The position numbers and the translations under genes are program-made. A model generated the notes under the pieces. It did not search any database, had not been told where the DNA came from, and saw nothing but the letters and a program-made list of their open reading frames with translations. From NCBI GenBank assembly GCA_017409575.1, contig JAFQSM010000089.1, positions 62,001 to 126,000 on the forward strand: a stretch of 64,000 nucleotides of DNA, in the 5' to 3' direction. Positions 26,365 to 34,421 of the stretch are shown piece after piece; position 1 is the stretch's first letter; each line of letters begins with the position of its first letter. Source of the stretch: Clostridia bacterium (GTDB lineage: Bacteria; Bacillota; Clostridia; Monoglobales; Monoglobaceae).

Positions 26365-26901
26365 ATGATACCAAATATTTTAACTACAGTCAGGTTGGTT
26401 GTAATACCAATTTTTGCATATTTTATGCTTTGCACTGACAATTTTTTAGCTTCAGCAGGTCTGTTCCTTTTTTCGGGGATTACGGATGTTGTTGACGGAT
26501 GGATTGCCCGGAAGTTCAATATGATTACAGATGTAGGGAGTGTTTATGATCCATTTGTTGACAAGCTTATGCAGATTACAGCGGTAGTTTGTATGTCAAT
26601 CAGGGGGATAATTCCTTTTTGGGTGATATGCTGTGTTGCAGCTAAAGAAGTGACGATGATAGTTGTTGGACTTATTCTTTACATAAAAAAAATTGTTGTG
26701 CGCTCCAATTGGTACGGCAAGGCAACCACAGTATTTTTCTATGCTATAATTTTTGCATTGATAATTTTTCCCGAAATTGACTATATACTCAAAATGAGTA
26801 TGCTTGTATCATTGATTTTAGTGATGGTTTTTGCAGCAATTGCATATTTAATAAAAATATCCGGTTCAAAAAGTTCGGATATTTGCAAATATAAAAGTTA
26901 A
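26365..26901 (+). CDS. pgsA: CDP-diacylglycerol-glycerol-3-phosphate 3-phosphatidyltransferase (PgsA-like)
   Basis: The 178-residue membrane enzyme has the CDP-alcohol phosphatidyltransferase motif in exact spacing: DGWIAR, eight residues, G, three, D, three, D (GSVYDPFVDK). Five or six helices are predicted. It makes phosphatidylglycerol phosphate for membrane lipid synthesis. The short N-terminus MIPNILTTVRLVVIP is typical of PgsA. TTTGGAGGAA upstream fixes the start at 26365; a longer frame from 26335 has no ribosome-binding site. It is probably co-transcribed with mtrB. Confidence 0.9.
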   Translation: MIPNILTTVRLVVIPIFAYFMLCTDNFLASAGLFLFSGITDVVDGWIARKFNMITDVGSVYDPFVDKLMQITAVVCMSIRGIIPFWVICCVAAKEVTMIVVGLILYIKKIVVRSNWYGKATTVFFYAIIFALIIFPEIDYILKMSMLVSLILVMVFAAIAYLIKISGSKSSDICKYKS

Positions 26902-26954
26902 AGATATAGATTTTATTTACAATTAAAGATGAGACTAAAAGAGCGGTGATATGT

Positions 26955-27785
26955 ATGGAACAATTTGAAGATATAAGCTTTAAAAGATTGGCAGAAATGA
27001 TATGGAAACATGTGAGTTTAATAGTGGCAATTACCATGATAATGGGTGTGCTTTCGTTTTTGTACAGCAAGATAATGGTAGTTCCGGAGTATGAGTCTTC
27101 GGTGACTATGTATGTTAAGAATGAAGTCGGAACAAGCATGGACAAAACTTTGGGCAGCGATATTCAGACAGCGCAGATGCTTGTTGATACTTACATTGTA
27201 ATTCTTAAAAGTGATACTTTCTTGAATGAAGTAAACAGCAGATTGATTGAGCAGGGAATATATAGTTATGATGCAGAAAGACTCCGGGCATCAATTGGTG
27301 CAAAATCTGTTGACGGAACGGAAATTTTTGAAGTAATTGTCAGGGATACAGACCCCACATTATCACATATAATTGCCAATACAATTGCGGATGTTTCCCC
27401 AAGCGTAATTCAAAACTTTATTGAAGCAAGTTCGGTTAAAGTTATTGACTATGCACTTGAAGGTAAGCGGGTTTCACCCAATGTTCCGCAAAATATGGCT
27501 TTGGGACTGCTTATAGGACTATTGCTTGGTTGTGTTATTGTTGTAATCCGTGAAATATTTGATATGAGAATAAAGACGGAAGATGATTTAAAGATTTGGT
27601 TTAATCTTCCTATTTTAGGAGTTATTCCAGATATATCTGAAGCACAAAATCGACGTGGTGCATACGCATATCGTTCAGCAAGGATATCTTACGAAATTGG
27701 AAATAAGGAGGCGATAAGATATGCAGAGGAATCTGACAGAAATGAATGTATTTCAGAAACTAAGACAAAGAAAAAGAAAAAATAA
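26955..27785 (+). CDS. Wzz/CpsC-type tyrosine-kinase adaptor
   Basis: The 276-residue protein has two transmembrane helices (about residues 19-40 and 178-198) enclosing an extracellular Wzz domain, with the proline-rich motif SPNVPQNMALGLLIG before the second helix. This is the CapA/CpsC/YveK modulator of bacterial tyrosine kinases. It activates the kinase encoded by the next gene, which it overlaps by 65 bases. Glycosyltransferases and a phosphatase, usual partners in capsule loci, are not nearby. The preferred start, 26955, gives MEQFEDISFKRL. Confidence 0.88.
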   Translation: MEQFEDISFKRLAEMIWKHVSLIVAITMIMGVLSFLYSKIMVVPEYESSVTMYVKNEVGTSMDKTLGSDIQTAQMLVDTYIVILKSDTFLNEVNSRLIEQGIYSYDAERLRASIGAKSVDGTEIFEVIVRDTDPTLSHIIANTIADVSPSVIQNFIEASSVKVIDYALEGKRVSPNVPQNMALGLLIGLLLGCVIVVIREIFDMRIKTEDDLKIWFNLPILGVIPDISEAQNRRGAYAYRSARISYEIGNKEAIRYAEESDRNECISETKTKKKKK

Positions 27786-28536
27786 TCTGTTGGGGCAGGA
27801 CTTCGAACAGTTGCGTCAACGTGTACTTAATGATGAGAGTCCGTTTCATGTACGCGAAGCTTATAAGGTTCTTAGAACAAACTTGATTTTTTCGCTTCCA
27901 ACAACCGGTTGCAAAAAGCTGATAGTTACAAGTTCTCTTGAGTCCGAAGGGAAAAGTACAAACTGTTTAAACATGGCGATTACATTTGCTGAGATGGATG
28001 CAAGGGTTTTGATCATAGATGCTGATTTGCGAAAACCCAATATTGCCAGACTTCTTAATGTAAGCAATGCTCCGGGATTGAGCAATTTCTTGGTTGGTCT
28101 TTCTGATACATCCGAGATTGTTCAGAAAACGAAATTTAAAAATCTCAGCTATATTGTTGCAGGAAATATTCCGCCTAATCCGGTTGAATTGCTTGGCTCT
28201 GAAAAAATGCAAAATTTGCTTGAAGAGCTGGAGAAGGATTTTGATTATATTTTTATTGATACGTCACCAATCAATTTGGTTATAGACACTGTTGTTGTAT
28301 CTAAATATGTAAATGGTATTATAATGATAGCGTTGCAAAACTCAACAGACAAAGAGGCTATGCGATATGCTTTGAATCAGCTTAATTTTGCAAATGCAAA
28401 GGTATTGGGCTTTGTGCTTAATGGTGTTCTTTTTGAAGATAATAAAAAATATAAAAATATCAAAAAAAATAAATACAGAAATCTCAGAAAAAAGGTTTCC
28501 GGAAGCTATATAACTTACGGAGAAAGTGAAGAATAA
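27721..28536 (+). CDS. CpsD/CapB-type bacterial tyrosine kinase
   Basis: The 271-residue P-loop protein has Walker A SSLESEGKSTN, Walker A' VLIIDADLRKPN and Walker B YIFIDTSP. The basic C-terminus carries a tyrosine cluster (NKKYKNIKKNKYRN then SYITYGESEE), the likely autophosphorylation sites. FHVREAYKVLRTNL near residue 45 is the typical oligomer interface. It regulates export or length of an envelope polysaccharide together with the upstream adaptor. Strong AAGGAGG inside the upstream gene supports the overlapping start at 27721. Confidence 0.92.
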   Translation: MQRNLTEMNVFQKLRQRKRKNNLLGQDFEQLRQRVLNDESPFHVREAYKVLRTNLIFSLPTTGCKKLIVTSSLESEGKSTNCLNMAITFAEMDARVLIIDADLRKPNIARLLNVSNAPGLSNFLVGLSDTSEIVQKTKFKNLSYIVAGNIPPNPVELLGSEKMQNLLEELEKDFDYIFIDTSPINLVIDTVVVSKYVNGIIMIALQNSTDKEAMRYALNQLNFANAKVLGFVLNGVLFEDNKKYKNIKKNKYRNLRKKVSGSYITYGESEE

Positions 28537-28581
28537 AAAATTTGAGGGCAATAAAAAATTCTTTTAAAGGATGATAAAGCT

Positions 28582-29277
28582 ATGAAAAAGTGGGTTAAAA
28601 TTCTTTTGATTGTTATTGCGGTTTTGATTGCACTTACTGCTGGTTTGGCTATTTGGCAATGGAATAATATAATTGCGATTTTGACCACTGTTACAAAAAC
28701 AGAAATTGAAATTGCTGCCGAACTGGATAGCAGTAAAGAAAAGCTTGAATCCGAAATTAAAGAAAAGTTTGATGCCAATCTGGTAAGTGATTTTACTTCG
28801 GAAGAAGAGCGTCTTATAATCAAGGGCGAAATTTCTGCTGAGGATGCTGTAAAAATGCTGGAGGAAAAGCGTAGCGAAACACAAACAAACAAGAAAACAC
28901 ATCCAGAAGATAACAAAAATAAAGATGAAATTGTCGAACAATTGATTGGGGACAAGGTAATAGAGCTTTACAGTATGAAAGCTTTTTATCTTGGAAAGCT
29001 TGGTCAGATTGAGGCAAAGGTACGAAAAGAGTATGCTCAGCTTCCAAAAGAAAAAAAGAATCTGATAGGTAAAAAGGACCTTGCCACGAAATATATGGGC
29101 ACAGCAACTTCACTTTTGAAACAGTGTGATACAGAAGTAGGCAAGTTGATAGCGGATCTTGAGAAGGAACTTAAAAAGTTTAAAGCAGATACTTCTATCA
29201 TAAAGACCATTAAGGATGCTTACGAAAATGAAAAAGCTCTTAAGAAGGCATATTATCTTAAGCTTTTGGGAGAATAG
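28582..29277 (+). CDS. Membrane-anchored helical protein of unknown function
   Basis: The 231-residue protein has one N-terminal transmembrane helix (residues about 4-27, VKILLIVIAVLIALTAGLAI) followed by an outward, mostly helical, highly charged domain with a break rich in Asn/Lys (residues about 95-115). Segments such as KEKLESEIKEKF and LIADLEKELKKFK look like coiled coil. I do not recognise a family. Position between the tyrosine kinase and the SLH protein (7-base gap to the latter) suggests an envelope role. Confidence 0.75.
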   Translation: MKKWVKILLIVIAVLIALTAGLAIWQWNNIIAILTTVTKTEIEIAAELDSSKEKLESEIKEKFDANLVSDFTSEEERLIIKGEISAEDAVKMLEEKRSETQTNKKTHPEDNKNKDEIVEQLIGDKVIELYSMKAFYLGKLGQIEAKVRKEYAQLPKEKKNLIGKKDLATKYMGTATSLLKQCDTEVGKLIADLEKELKKFKADTSIIKTIKDAYENEKALKKAYYLKLLGE

Positions 29278-29283
29278 AAATTT

Positions 29284-30222
29284 ATGAAAAATAAAATATT
29301 CAAAATGATAACTATAGCTTGTCTGCTTGTTTGCTTATCTTTTACAACAGTTTTTTCTTTTTATGATGTAGACCCTGAAAATGAATCAGGCAAAGCTATA
29401 ATGAAGATGTATCAGCACGAATATATCAAAGGCGATGGAGACGGATTTTTCAGACCTGATGACTCTTTGACCCGTGCAGAGTTTGTAACTGTAATTAATA
29501 AAATGTATGATTATACAGTCGAGGCAGAAAATGTATTTTCGGATGTTTCGGCAAAGGACTGGTTTTTTAAAGATGTGCTCAGAGGAGTGCAGGCAGGATA
29601 TATAAAGGGAATGGGCGACGGAACATTTAAACCCCAAAACAAAGTTACCAGGGAAGAAGTTTGTGTTATGCTTGACAGAATTCTGGGTTCTGAGCGCTTG
29701 CCTTTTGTGGTTGAAATTAAAGATGCTGTTTCTGCTTGGGCAAAAGAGAGTGTTGAAAAGTTGATTTCAAATCGTCTGTTTGTCCTGGAGGATGGTGGAA
29801 AATTCAGAGCAACGCAACCCATAACAAGAAGTGAAGTTTGTGTGGCTTTGGAGAAATGTATAATTGATAAAGATGCGTTGATGGATTTTGAGCCTATTGA
29901 CATTGAAAGTATAGCAAGGGAAGTTCTTGTAAAAAAGCTTAAACAAATGGTGACAATAATGCAGGAAAAAGTTCTTCCCAATTGCACCCTGGAAATAACA
30001 ACAGATGTTGCTAACCGTCTTATATCAAGCATGCAGAATTATATAGATGACCCAAATTATGATTATGTAACAGATGCAAAGGAAACTTATGCAATTTACA
30101 GGACTTTGGGCGGGAAAAGGGCAGACCAGCTGAGATTACCAATCTTAGATAATGTTCCTACTGAAGATATTGCTATACTTTTGGAGTTCTTTTACACGCC
30201 GGAGATAGACAACCGAAAATGA
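29284..30222 (+). CDS. Secreted S-layer-homology (SLH) domain protein
   Basis: The 312-residue protein has a signal peptide (ends FTTVFSF, about residue 26) and three SLH repeats. Repeat 1 has YIKGDGDGFFRPDDSLTRAE, repeat 2 YIKGMGDGTFKPQNKVTREE, repeat 3 is more diverged (FRATQPITRSEVCVALEKC). SLH domains bind pyruvylated secondary cell-wall polymers. The C-terminal about 100 residues are helical, of unknown role. It ends the cps-like operon and is followed by a strong terminator. Confidence 0.9.
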   Translation: MKNKIFKMITIACLLVCLSFTTVFSFYDVDPENESGKAIMKMYQHEYIKGDGDGFFRPDDSLTRAEFVTVINKMYDYTVEAENVFSDVSAKDWFFKDVLRGVQAGYIKGMGDGTFKPQNKVTREEVCVMLDRILGSERLPFVVEIKDAVSAWAKESVEKLISNRLFVLEDGGKFRATQPITRSEVCVALEKCIIDKDALMDFEPIDIESIAREVLVKKLKQMVTIMQEKVLPNCTLEITTDVANRLISSMQNYIDDPNYDYVTDAKETYAIYRTLGGKRADQLRLPILDNVPTEDIAILLEFFYTPEIDNRK

Positions 30223-30226
30223 ATAT

Positions 30227-30256
30227 AAAAAGCGAGGCCTGAGCCTCGCTTTTGTT
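30227..30256. terminator. Bidirectional terminator after the SLH gene
   Basis: AAAAGCGAGGC and GCCTCGCTTTT with a CTGA loop. It serves the converging nitroreductase operon too. Confidence 0.92.
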
Positions 30257-30272
30257 TTGGATATTATAAATT

Positions 30273-30845
30273 TTAGTCAATTTTAATGGTTATTTCATCA
30301 AGAGAGCGTTTGGGAACAGAAATCTGACCATCCGGAAGTTCGAAGTATTTTATATTGTCTTTTGCTTCGCAAATATCACTTTTTTGCGCCGGATAGCCAA
30401 GCGCAAGAAGATAAAGAAGGTCAAATTTTTCTTCCGGAAGATTGAAAAGCTGCATAAGTTTTTTGCGGTCTATTGCACCAAGCCAGCAACTTGCAATTCC
30501 CATATCAAAGGCACCAAGCATCATAGAGGTAACAGCTGCTCCGGCTTCTACTTCAAAGGATTGTTTGATGCTTTTGTCACCTAATACAGCAATATATGCA
30601 ACAGGGCGTTCTCCGTCTTTGGGAGTTCCCGTTTCGGGAAGATATCCTGCCCATTTTGTATTGGGGAATACTTTTTCAAGCAACTCTGGCTTTGTAATTA
30701 TTGCAAATTTAAGAGGTTGCATATTCGAGGGATAGGCTGCAAGGCGTGCATATTCTAAAAGCTTTTCAAGCTCTTTTTCGTCAAGCTTTTCCTGTGTGAA
30801 TCTTCTTATAGTTCTTCTTTTTAACAATGCTTCCGAAACTTCCAT
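30273..30845 (-). CDS. Nitroreductase family protein
   Basis: The 190-residue FMN-dependent protein has the N-terminal family motif LLKRRTIRRFTQEKL, then AAYPSNMQPLKFAIITKPEL, EAGAAVTSMMLGAFDMGIAS, CWLGAIDR and the YLLALGYPAQK tail. Such enzymes reduce nitro compounds, quinones or act in flavin metabolism. The substrate is unknown. It is the last gene of the acn operon (24-base gap to ogg), so it may be part of the same redox response. Confidence 0.9.
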   Translation of the reverse strand: MEVSEALLKRRTIRRFTQEKLDEKELEKLLEYARLAAYPSNMQPLKFAIITKPELLEKVFPNTKWAGYLPETGTPKDGERPVAYIAVLGDKSIKQSFEVEAGAAVTSMMLGAFDMGIASCWLGAIDRKKLMQLFNLPEEKFDLLYLLALGYPAQKSDICEAKDNIKYFELPDGQISVPKRSLDEITIKID

Positions 30846-30869
30846 AAAATATTCTCCTTATATTAAAAT

Positions 30870-31700
30870 TTACTTGTTTTTTTCAATTGCATAATAATAG
30901 TATAGATATTGCTGGGCAATCCCTGCATTGTTGCCATAAGTTTTTTCTACAAAATCGGGCATGGCTTTTTCTTCTACTCCATAGAGTTCAGTCAAAATAC
31001 GCTTTGTCCAAACATCCAAAGGGAAAACATTGTGTCTGCCAAGCGAAAAAAGAAGAATGCAGTCGGCAACTTTTGTTCCAACACCTTTGATTTTCATAAG
31101 CTCCGCTTTTGCAGCAGTATTTTCTAAATTTGGGAGCCTTTCAAGATCCACTTCTTTTGAAACAACTTTTTTTGCGGCATCCAGTATGTATTTATCCCTG
31201 AAACCTGCACGGATTTCCGAAAGGTCCGAAAGCTCCAGCTTTGCAAGTGTTTCGGCAGATGGAAACCCAAAAAATACTTTACTGTCAAATTCGATTTTTT
31301 CGCCATAAAGCTCACAAAGTTTGTTTATAATCTTTTTTATCCGTGGGATATTGTTGTTGGCAGAAATTATGAATGAAACTATTGTTTCCCACAAATCCTG
31401 ACGAAGAATTCGGATTCCTTGACCGGCTTTGATGCAAGGAAGAAGCTTTTTGTCATTTGAAAGCTGTTTTTCGACATCGGCATAGTTGCATGAAAAATTC
31501 AGATAGTTATTCCAAAAGTCAGGGTCAGGGTTTGAACTTTCAAGACAAATGGTTTCGGGAGTATGGTAATATGCTTTTACTGCATTATTTGCCACAACAC
31601 CATAAAAAACACCATTTTCGTCTTTTTCAAAGCGAAAGCATTGCCCACAGTCAAAGGTTTGCTCAAGACTAAAATGATCGATGCTATATAAATTTATCAT
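30870..31700 (-). CDS. ogg: 8-oxoguanine DNA glycosylase/AP lyase (OGG1 type)
   Basis: The 276-residue protein starts with the OGG N-domain (FSLEQTFDCGQCFRFEK) and contains the helix-hairpin-helix core MKIKGVGTKVADCILLF with the catalytic Lys in GTKVADC and the Asp in NVFPLDVWTKRIL. It removes 8-oxoguanine from DNA. The Clostridium acetobutylicum enzyme is the characterised bacterial model of this type. The gene lies 12 bases after the P-loop/Asp23 gene. Presence of an oxidative-damage repair gene in a Rex operon fits a redox-stress theme. Confidence 0.93.
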   Translation of the reverse strand: MINLYSIDHFSLEQTFDCGQCFRFEKDENGVFYGVVANNAVKAYYHTPETICLESSNPDPDFWNNYLNFSCNYADVEKQLSNDKKLLPCIKAGQGIRILRQDLWETIVSFIISANNNIPRIKKIINKLCELYGEKIEFDSKVFFGFPSAETLAKLELSDLSEIRAGFRDKYILDAAKKVVSKEVDLERLPNLENTAAKAELMKIKGVGTKVADCILLFSLGRHNVFPLDVWTKRILTELYGVEEKAMPDFVEKTYGNNAGIAQQYLYYYYAIEKNK

Positions 31701-31712
31701 AATCTACCTCAG

Positions 31713-32516
31713 TTATTTGAAAGAGAGCGTTTTTACCGAAACATCTGCAGCTTGCACAACGATAGAGGTACTGTCCTCAATTGCCTTTACGATTGCTTTT
31801 TGGATGGCATTTGCAGTGTCGGGTATATTGCAAGGGAAGAGGAGACCTACGTCAATAAATATCTCTACACAGCCATTTTCGCAAGAATTGGTTTTGATTT
31901 TATAGATATCCGAAACATTATCAATTTTACGCACTATAAATTGGCATATATCCGAAAATACCTTGGGCGAAATTCTGAAGTTCCCAAGATAGCTGTAAGT
32001 AGGACGCATAATTGTTTTTTCTGAAAAATAGTCGCGCTTGCCTTGTGGCAAAAAGGCTTTTAAGAAATAGCCTGAAAATTGTTTTTTCACCTCGAATACC
32101 GGCGCAGGAATGATGTGTTTGCCGTGCTTTGTACGCATCATTGAAGCGGCAATGATTTCTTCCGGAGTTGCAACTTCCTCAATTTTAATAATCTTGTCAA
32201 TCGGCAAAAGGGAAAGCCGTGAGGCAATTTGATTTACCATTTTTTCAGAAGTACCCAATATAAGAACAGAAGTTATATTGTTTTTCAAAATTGCTTCTTT
32301 TACAGATGCAGCATGCGAAGCGCTTTCGAAAATTGCACGTTTTACCGATGCCATACGGGTTTTTTCATGTTTGGCAGAACTGCCTGCCAGAATTTTGCTT
32401 TCGAAAATTAACAAACCGTCATCTATTACTGCTGCAATATTGTTGGCTTTTGCAATTTCCAAAGCTCTGAAGCTTTTACCGGTTCCGGATTTGCCTACAA
32501 GTGCAAATGTTTTCAT
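31713..32516 (-). CDS. P-loop ATPase fused to an Asp23/Gls24-like domain
   Basis: The 267-residue protein has an N-terminal P-loop (ALVGKSGTGKSFRALEIAKA) with a short Walker-like domain to about residue 120. A linker (TYSYLGNFRISPKVFSDICQ begins the next part) leads to a C-terminal domain, about residues 165-265, with the Asp23 alternation: FIVRKIDNVSDI, VEIFIDVGLLFPCNIPDTAN, AIQKAIVKAIEDST and VQAADVSVKTL. Asp23-family proteins bind membranes or envelope partners. The combination is not one I can name. It is 6 bases after rex and 12 before ogg, so it is co-expressed with them. Confidence 0.7.
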   Translation of the reverse strand: MKTFALVGKSGTGKSFRALEIAKANNIAAVIDDGLLIFESKILAGSSAKHEKTRMASVKRAIFESASHAASVKEAILKNNITSVLILGTSEKMVNQIASRLSLLPIDKIIKIEEVATPEEIIAASMMRTKHGKHIIPAPVFEVKKQFSGYFLKAFLPQGKRDYFSEKTIMRPTYSYLGNFRISPKVFSDICQFIVRKIDNVSDIYKIKTNSCENGCVEIFIDVGLLFPCNIPDTANAIQKAIVKAIEDSTSIVVQAADVSVKTLSFK

Positions 32517-32522
32517 AGCTTA

Positions 32523-33170
32523 TTAGTCCTTTTTAGTGGTTTCGGCGTTTTTAGCGGATATCTTATAACAAAGTCGCATCAAGCTGTCGCTGAGATGGAT
32601 GTTTTCTACAACGACATTTTCTGAATTTGCAATCTCGGCATAGGAAAAGTTTAAAAATGCACGTACTCCACAGTCTTTTAGTTTGTGTACAATTTGATTT
32701 ACCACTGTTCGCGGAGTTGAAATAATTGCCATAGTGGGATGATTATCTTTAATGAATTGCTCCACATCCGTTATATCAGAAATTTTAATGCCTTTTATTT
32801 CTTTGCCTATTTTTTGGGGGTCGTTGTCAAAAACACCAATCAGACTGAAGCCTCTTTTTTCAAAGTTGGTGTTTTGTATAAGTGCCTGACCCATATTTCC
32901 CGCTCCGATAAGAATTGCTTTATAGTGCGAGTTTAAGCCAAGAATGGCAGCGATTTCATTGTAAAGGTATTCTACATTATAACCATAGCCTTGTTGACCA
33001 AAACCACCAAAACAGTTTAAATCCTGACGGATTTGGGATGCGGTTACATTCATTTTTTCGCTCAAATCTTTGGAAGAGATTCTTTCGATTCCGTTTGATA
33101 AGAGCTCGCCCAGATATCTGTAATATCTGGGGAGTCTGTTTATAACCGATTGAGAGACTTGTTTTTCCAT
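32523..33170 (-). CDS. rex: Redox-sensing transcriptional repressor Rex
   Basis: The 215-residue regulator has a winged-helix N-domain (INRLPRYYRYLGELLSNGIE, then ISSKDLSEKMNVTASQIRQD, LNCFGGFGQQGYGY) and a Rossmann domain with the NAD(H) motif LIGAGNMGQAL and GVFDNDPQKIG. The C-terminal helix (SDSLMRLCYKIS) makes the dimer. Rex senses NADH/NAD+ and represses fermentation and redox genes. It is transcribed with acn and icd (14-base gap), which suggests that carbon flow to 2-oxoglutarate is linked to redox state. A clear Rex palindrome was not seen upstream of acn. Confidence 0.95.
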   Translation of the reverse strand: MEKQVSQSVINRLPRYYRYLGELLSNGIERISSKDLSEKMNVTASQIRQDLNCFGGFGQQGYGYNVEYLYNEIAAILGLNSHYKAILIGAGNMGQALIQNTNFEKRGFSLIGVFDNDPQKIGKEIKGIKISDITDVEQFIKDNHPTMAIISTPRTVVNQIVHKLKDCGVRAFLNFSYAEIANSENVVVENIHLSDSLMRLCYKISAKNAETTKKD

Positions 33171-33184
33171 GATTGTACCTCCTG

Positions 33185-34396
33185 TTAAAGCATAGCTTTA
33201 AGAGTTTCATTTACAGCAATTAAGAAATCTTCTGTGTTAACCTTTTTCTTGTTTTCAAGACTTGAAAGAAGGTAGAGGTCTCCTGTCATAATTCCGCTTT
33301 CAATCGTGTCTATTGTTGCCTTTTCCAATTTGTTTGCAAAGTCGCAGAGGTCAGAAAGACCATCAAGTTCGCCGCGTTTGCGAAGTGCGCCTGTCCATGC
33401 AAACAATGTTGCAACACTGTTTGTCGAAGTTTCTTCGCCTTTAAGGTGTTTGTAATAGTGACGCTGAACGGTTCCGTGAGCAGCTTCGTATTCATATGTG
33501 CCGTCAGGCGAAACCAAAACCGAAGTCATCATAGCAAGACTGCCGTAAGCAGTTGCAACCATGTCGGACATAACATCACCGTCATAGTTTTTACATGCCC
33601 AGATATAGCCGCCGTCAGAGCGCACAACTCGAGCTACAGCATCGTCGATAAGGGTATAGAAATATTCAATACCTGCAGCATCAAATTTTTCCTTGTATTC
33701 GGCCTCAAAAATTTCGCTGAAGATATCTTTGAATCTGTGGTCATATTTTTTTGATATGGTGTCTTTGGTGGCAAACCAGATATCCTGCTTTGTGTCAAGC
33801 GCGTAATTGAAACAGCAACGTGCAAAGCTTGCGATTGACTTGTCAATGTTGTGGAGACCCTGGATAATACCTGCGCTGTCTGTAAATTCATGGATTGTCT
33901 GGCGGATTTCTTTTCCGTTTTTATCTGTGCAGACGATTTCGCACTTAGAGCCTGCAGGAACCTGCATCTCGGTATTTTTGTAAACATCACCATATGCATG
34001 ACGTGCAATGGTGATGGGTTTGGTCCACGAAGGAATGTAAGGAGTAATTCCCTTTACGATAATGGGCGCACGGAATACTGTTCCGTCAAGAATGGCACGG
34101 ATTGTACCATTGGGTGATTTCCACATTTCTTTAAGGTTATATTCCTTGACTCTTTCGGCGTTGGGTGTTATTGTTGCACATTTTACTGCAACACCGTATT
34201 TCTTTGTTGCGTATGCCGAATCAAATGTGACTTTGTCATCTGTTTCGTTTCTGTATTCAAGACCCAAATCATAATATTCAGACTTGAGGTCAACATAAGG
34301 AAGAATAAGGATATCCTTAATCATCTTCCATATAATTCGGGTCATTTCGTCTCCGTCCATTTCGACGAGAGGAGTGGTCATTTTTATCTTTTCCAT
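33185..34396 (-). CDS. icd: Isocitrate dehydrogenase, NADP-type (eukaryote-like type II)
   Basis: The 403-residue protein starts with [20 protein letters not shown], the signature of the homodimeric NADP-dependent type II enzymes. [32 protein letters not shown] and [16 protein letters not shown] (metal-site aspartates) follow, and [11 protein letters not shown] marks the NADP-specificity loop. It oxidises isocitrate to 2-oxoglutarate, providing NADPH and glutamate precursor. It lies 25 bases downstream of acn and 14 upstream of rex. Confidence 0.96.
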   Translation of the reverse strand: MEKIKMTTPLVEMDGDEMTRIIWKMIKDILILPYVDLKSEYYDLGLEYRNETDDKVTFDSAYATKKYGVAVKCATITPNAERVKEYNLKEMWKSPNGTIRAILDGTVFRAPIIVKGITPYIPSWTKPITIARHAYGDVYKNTEMQVPAGSKCEIVCTDKNGKEIRQTIHEFTDSAGIIQGLHNIDKSIASFARCCFNYALDTKQDIWFATKDTISKKYDHRFKDIFSEIFEAEYKEKFDAAGIEYFYTLIDDAVARVVRSDGGYIWACKNYDGDVMSDMVATAYGSLAMMTSVLVSPDGTYEYEAAHGTVQRHYYKHLKGEETSTNSVATLFAWTGALRKRGELDGLSDLCDFANKLEKATIDTIESGIMTGDLYLLSSLENKKKVNTEDFLIAVNETLKAML

Positions 34397-34421
34397 TGTA
34401 TTTTACCTTTCTGTTTATAAA

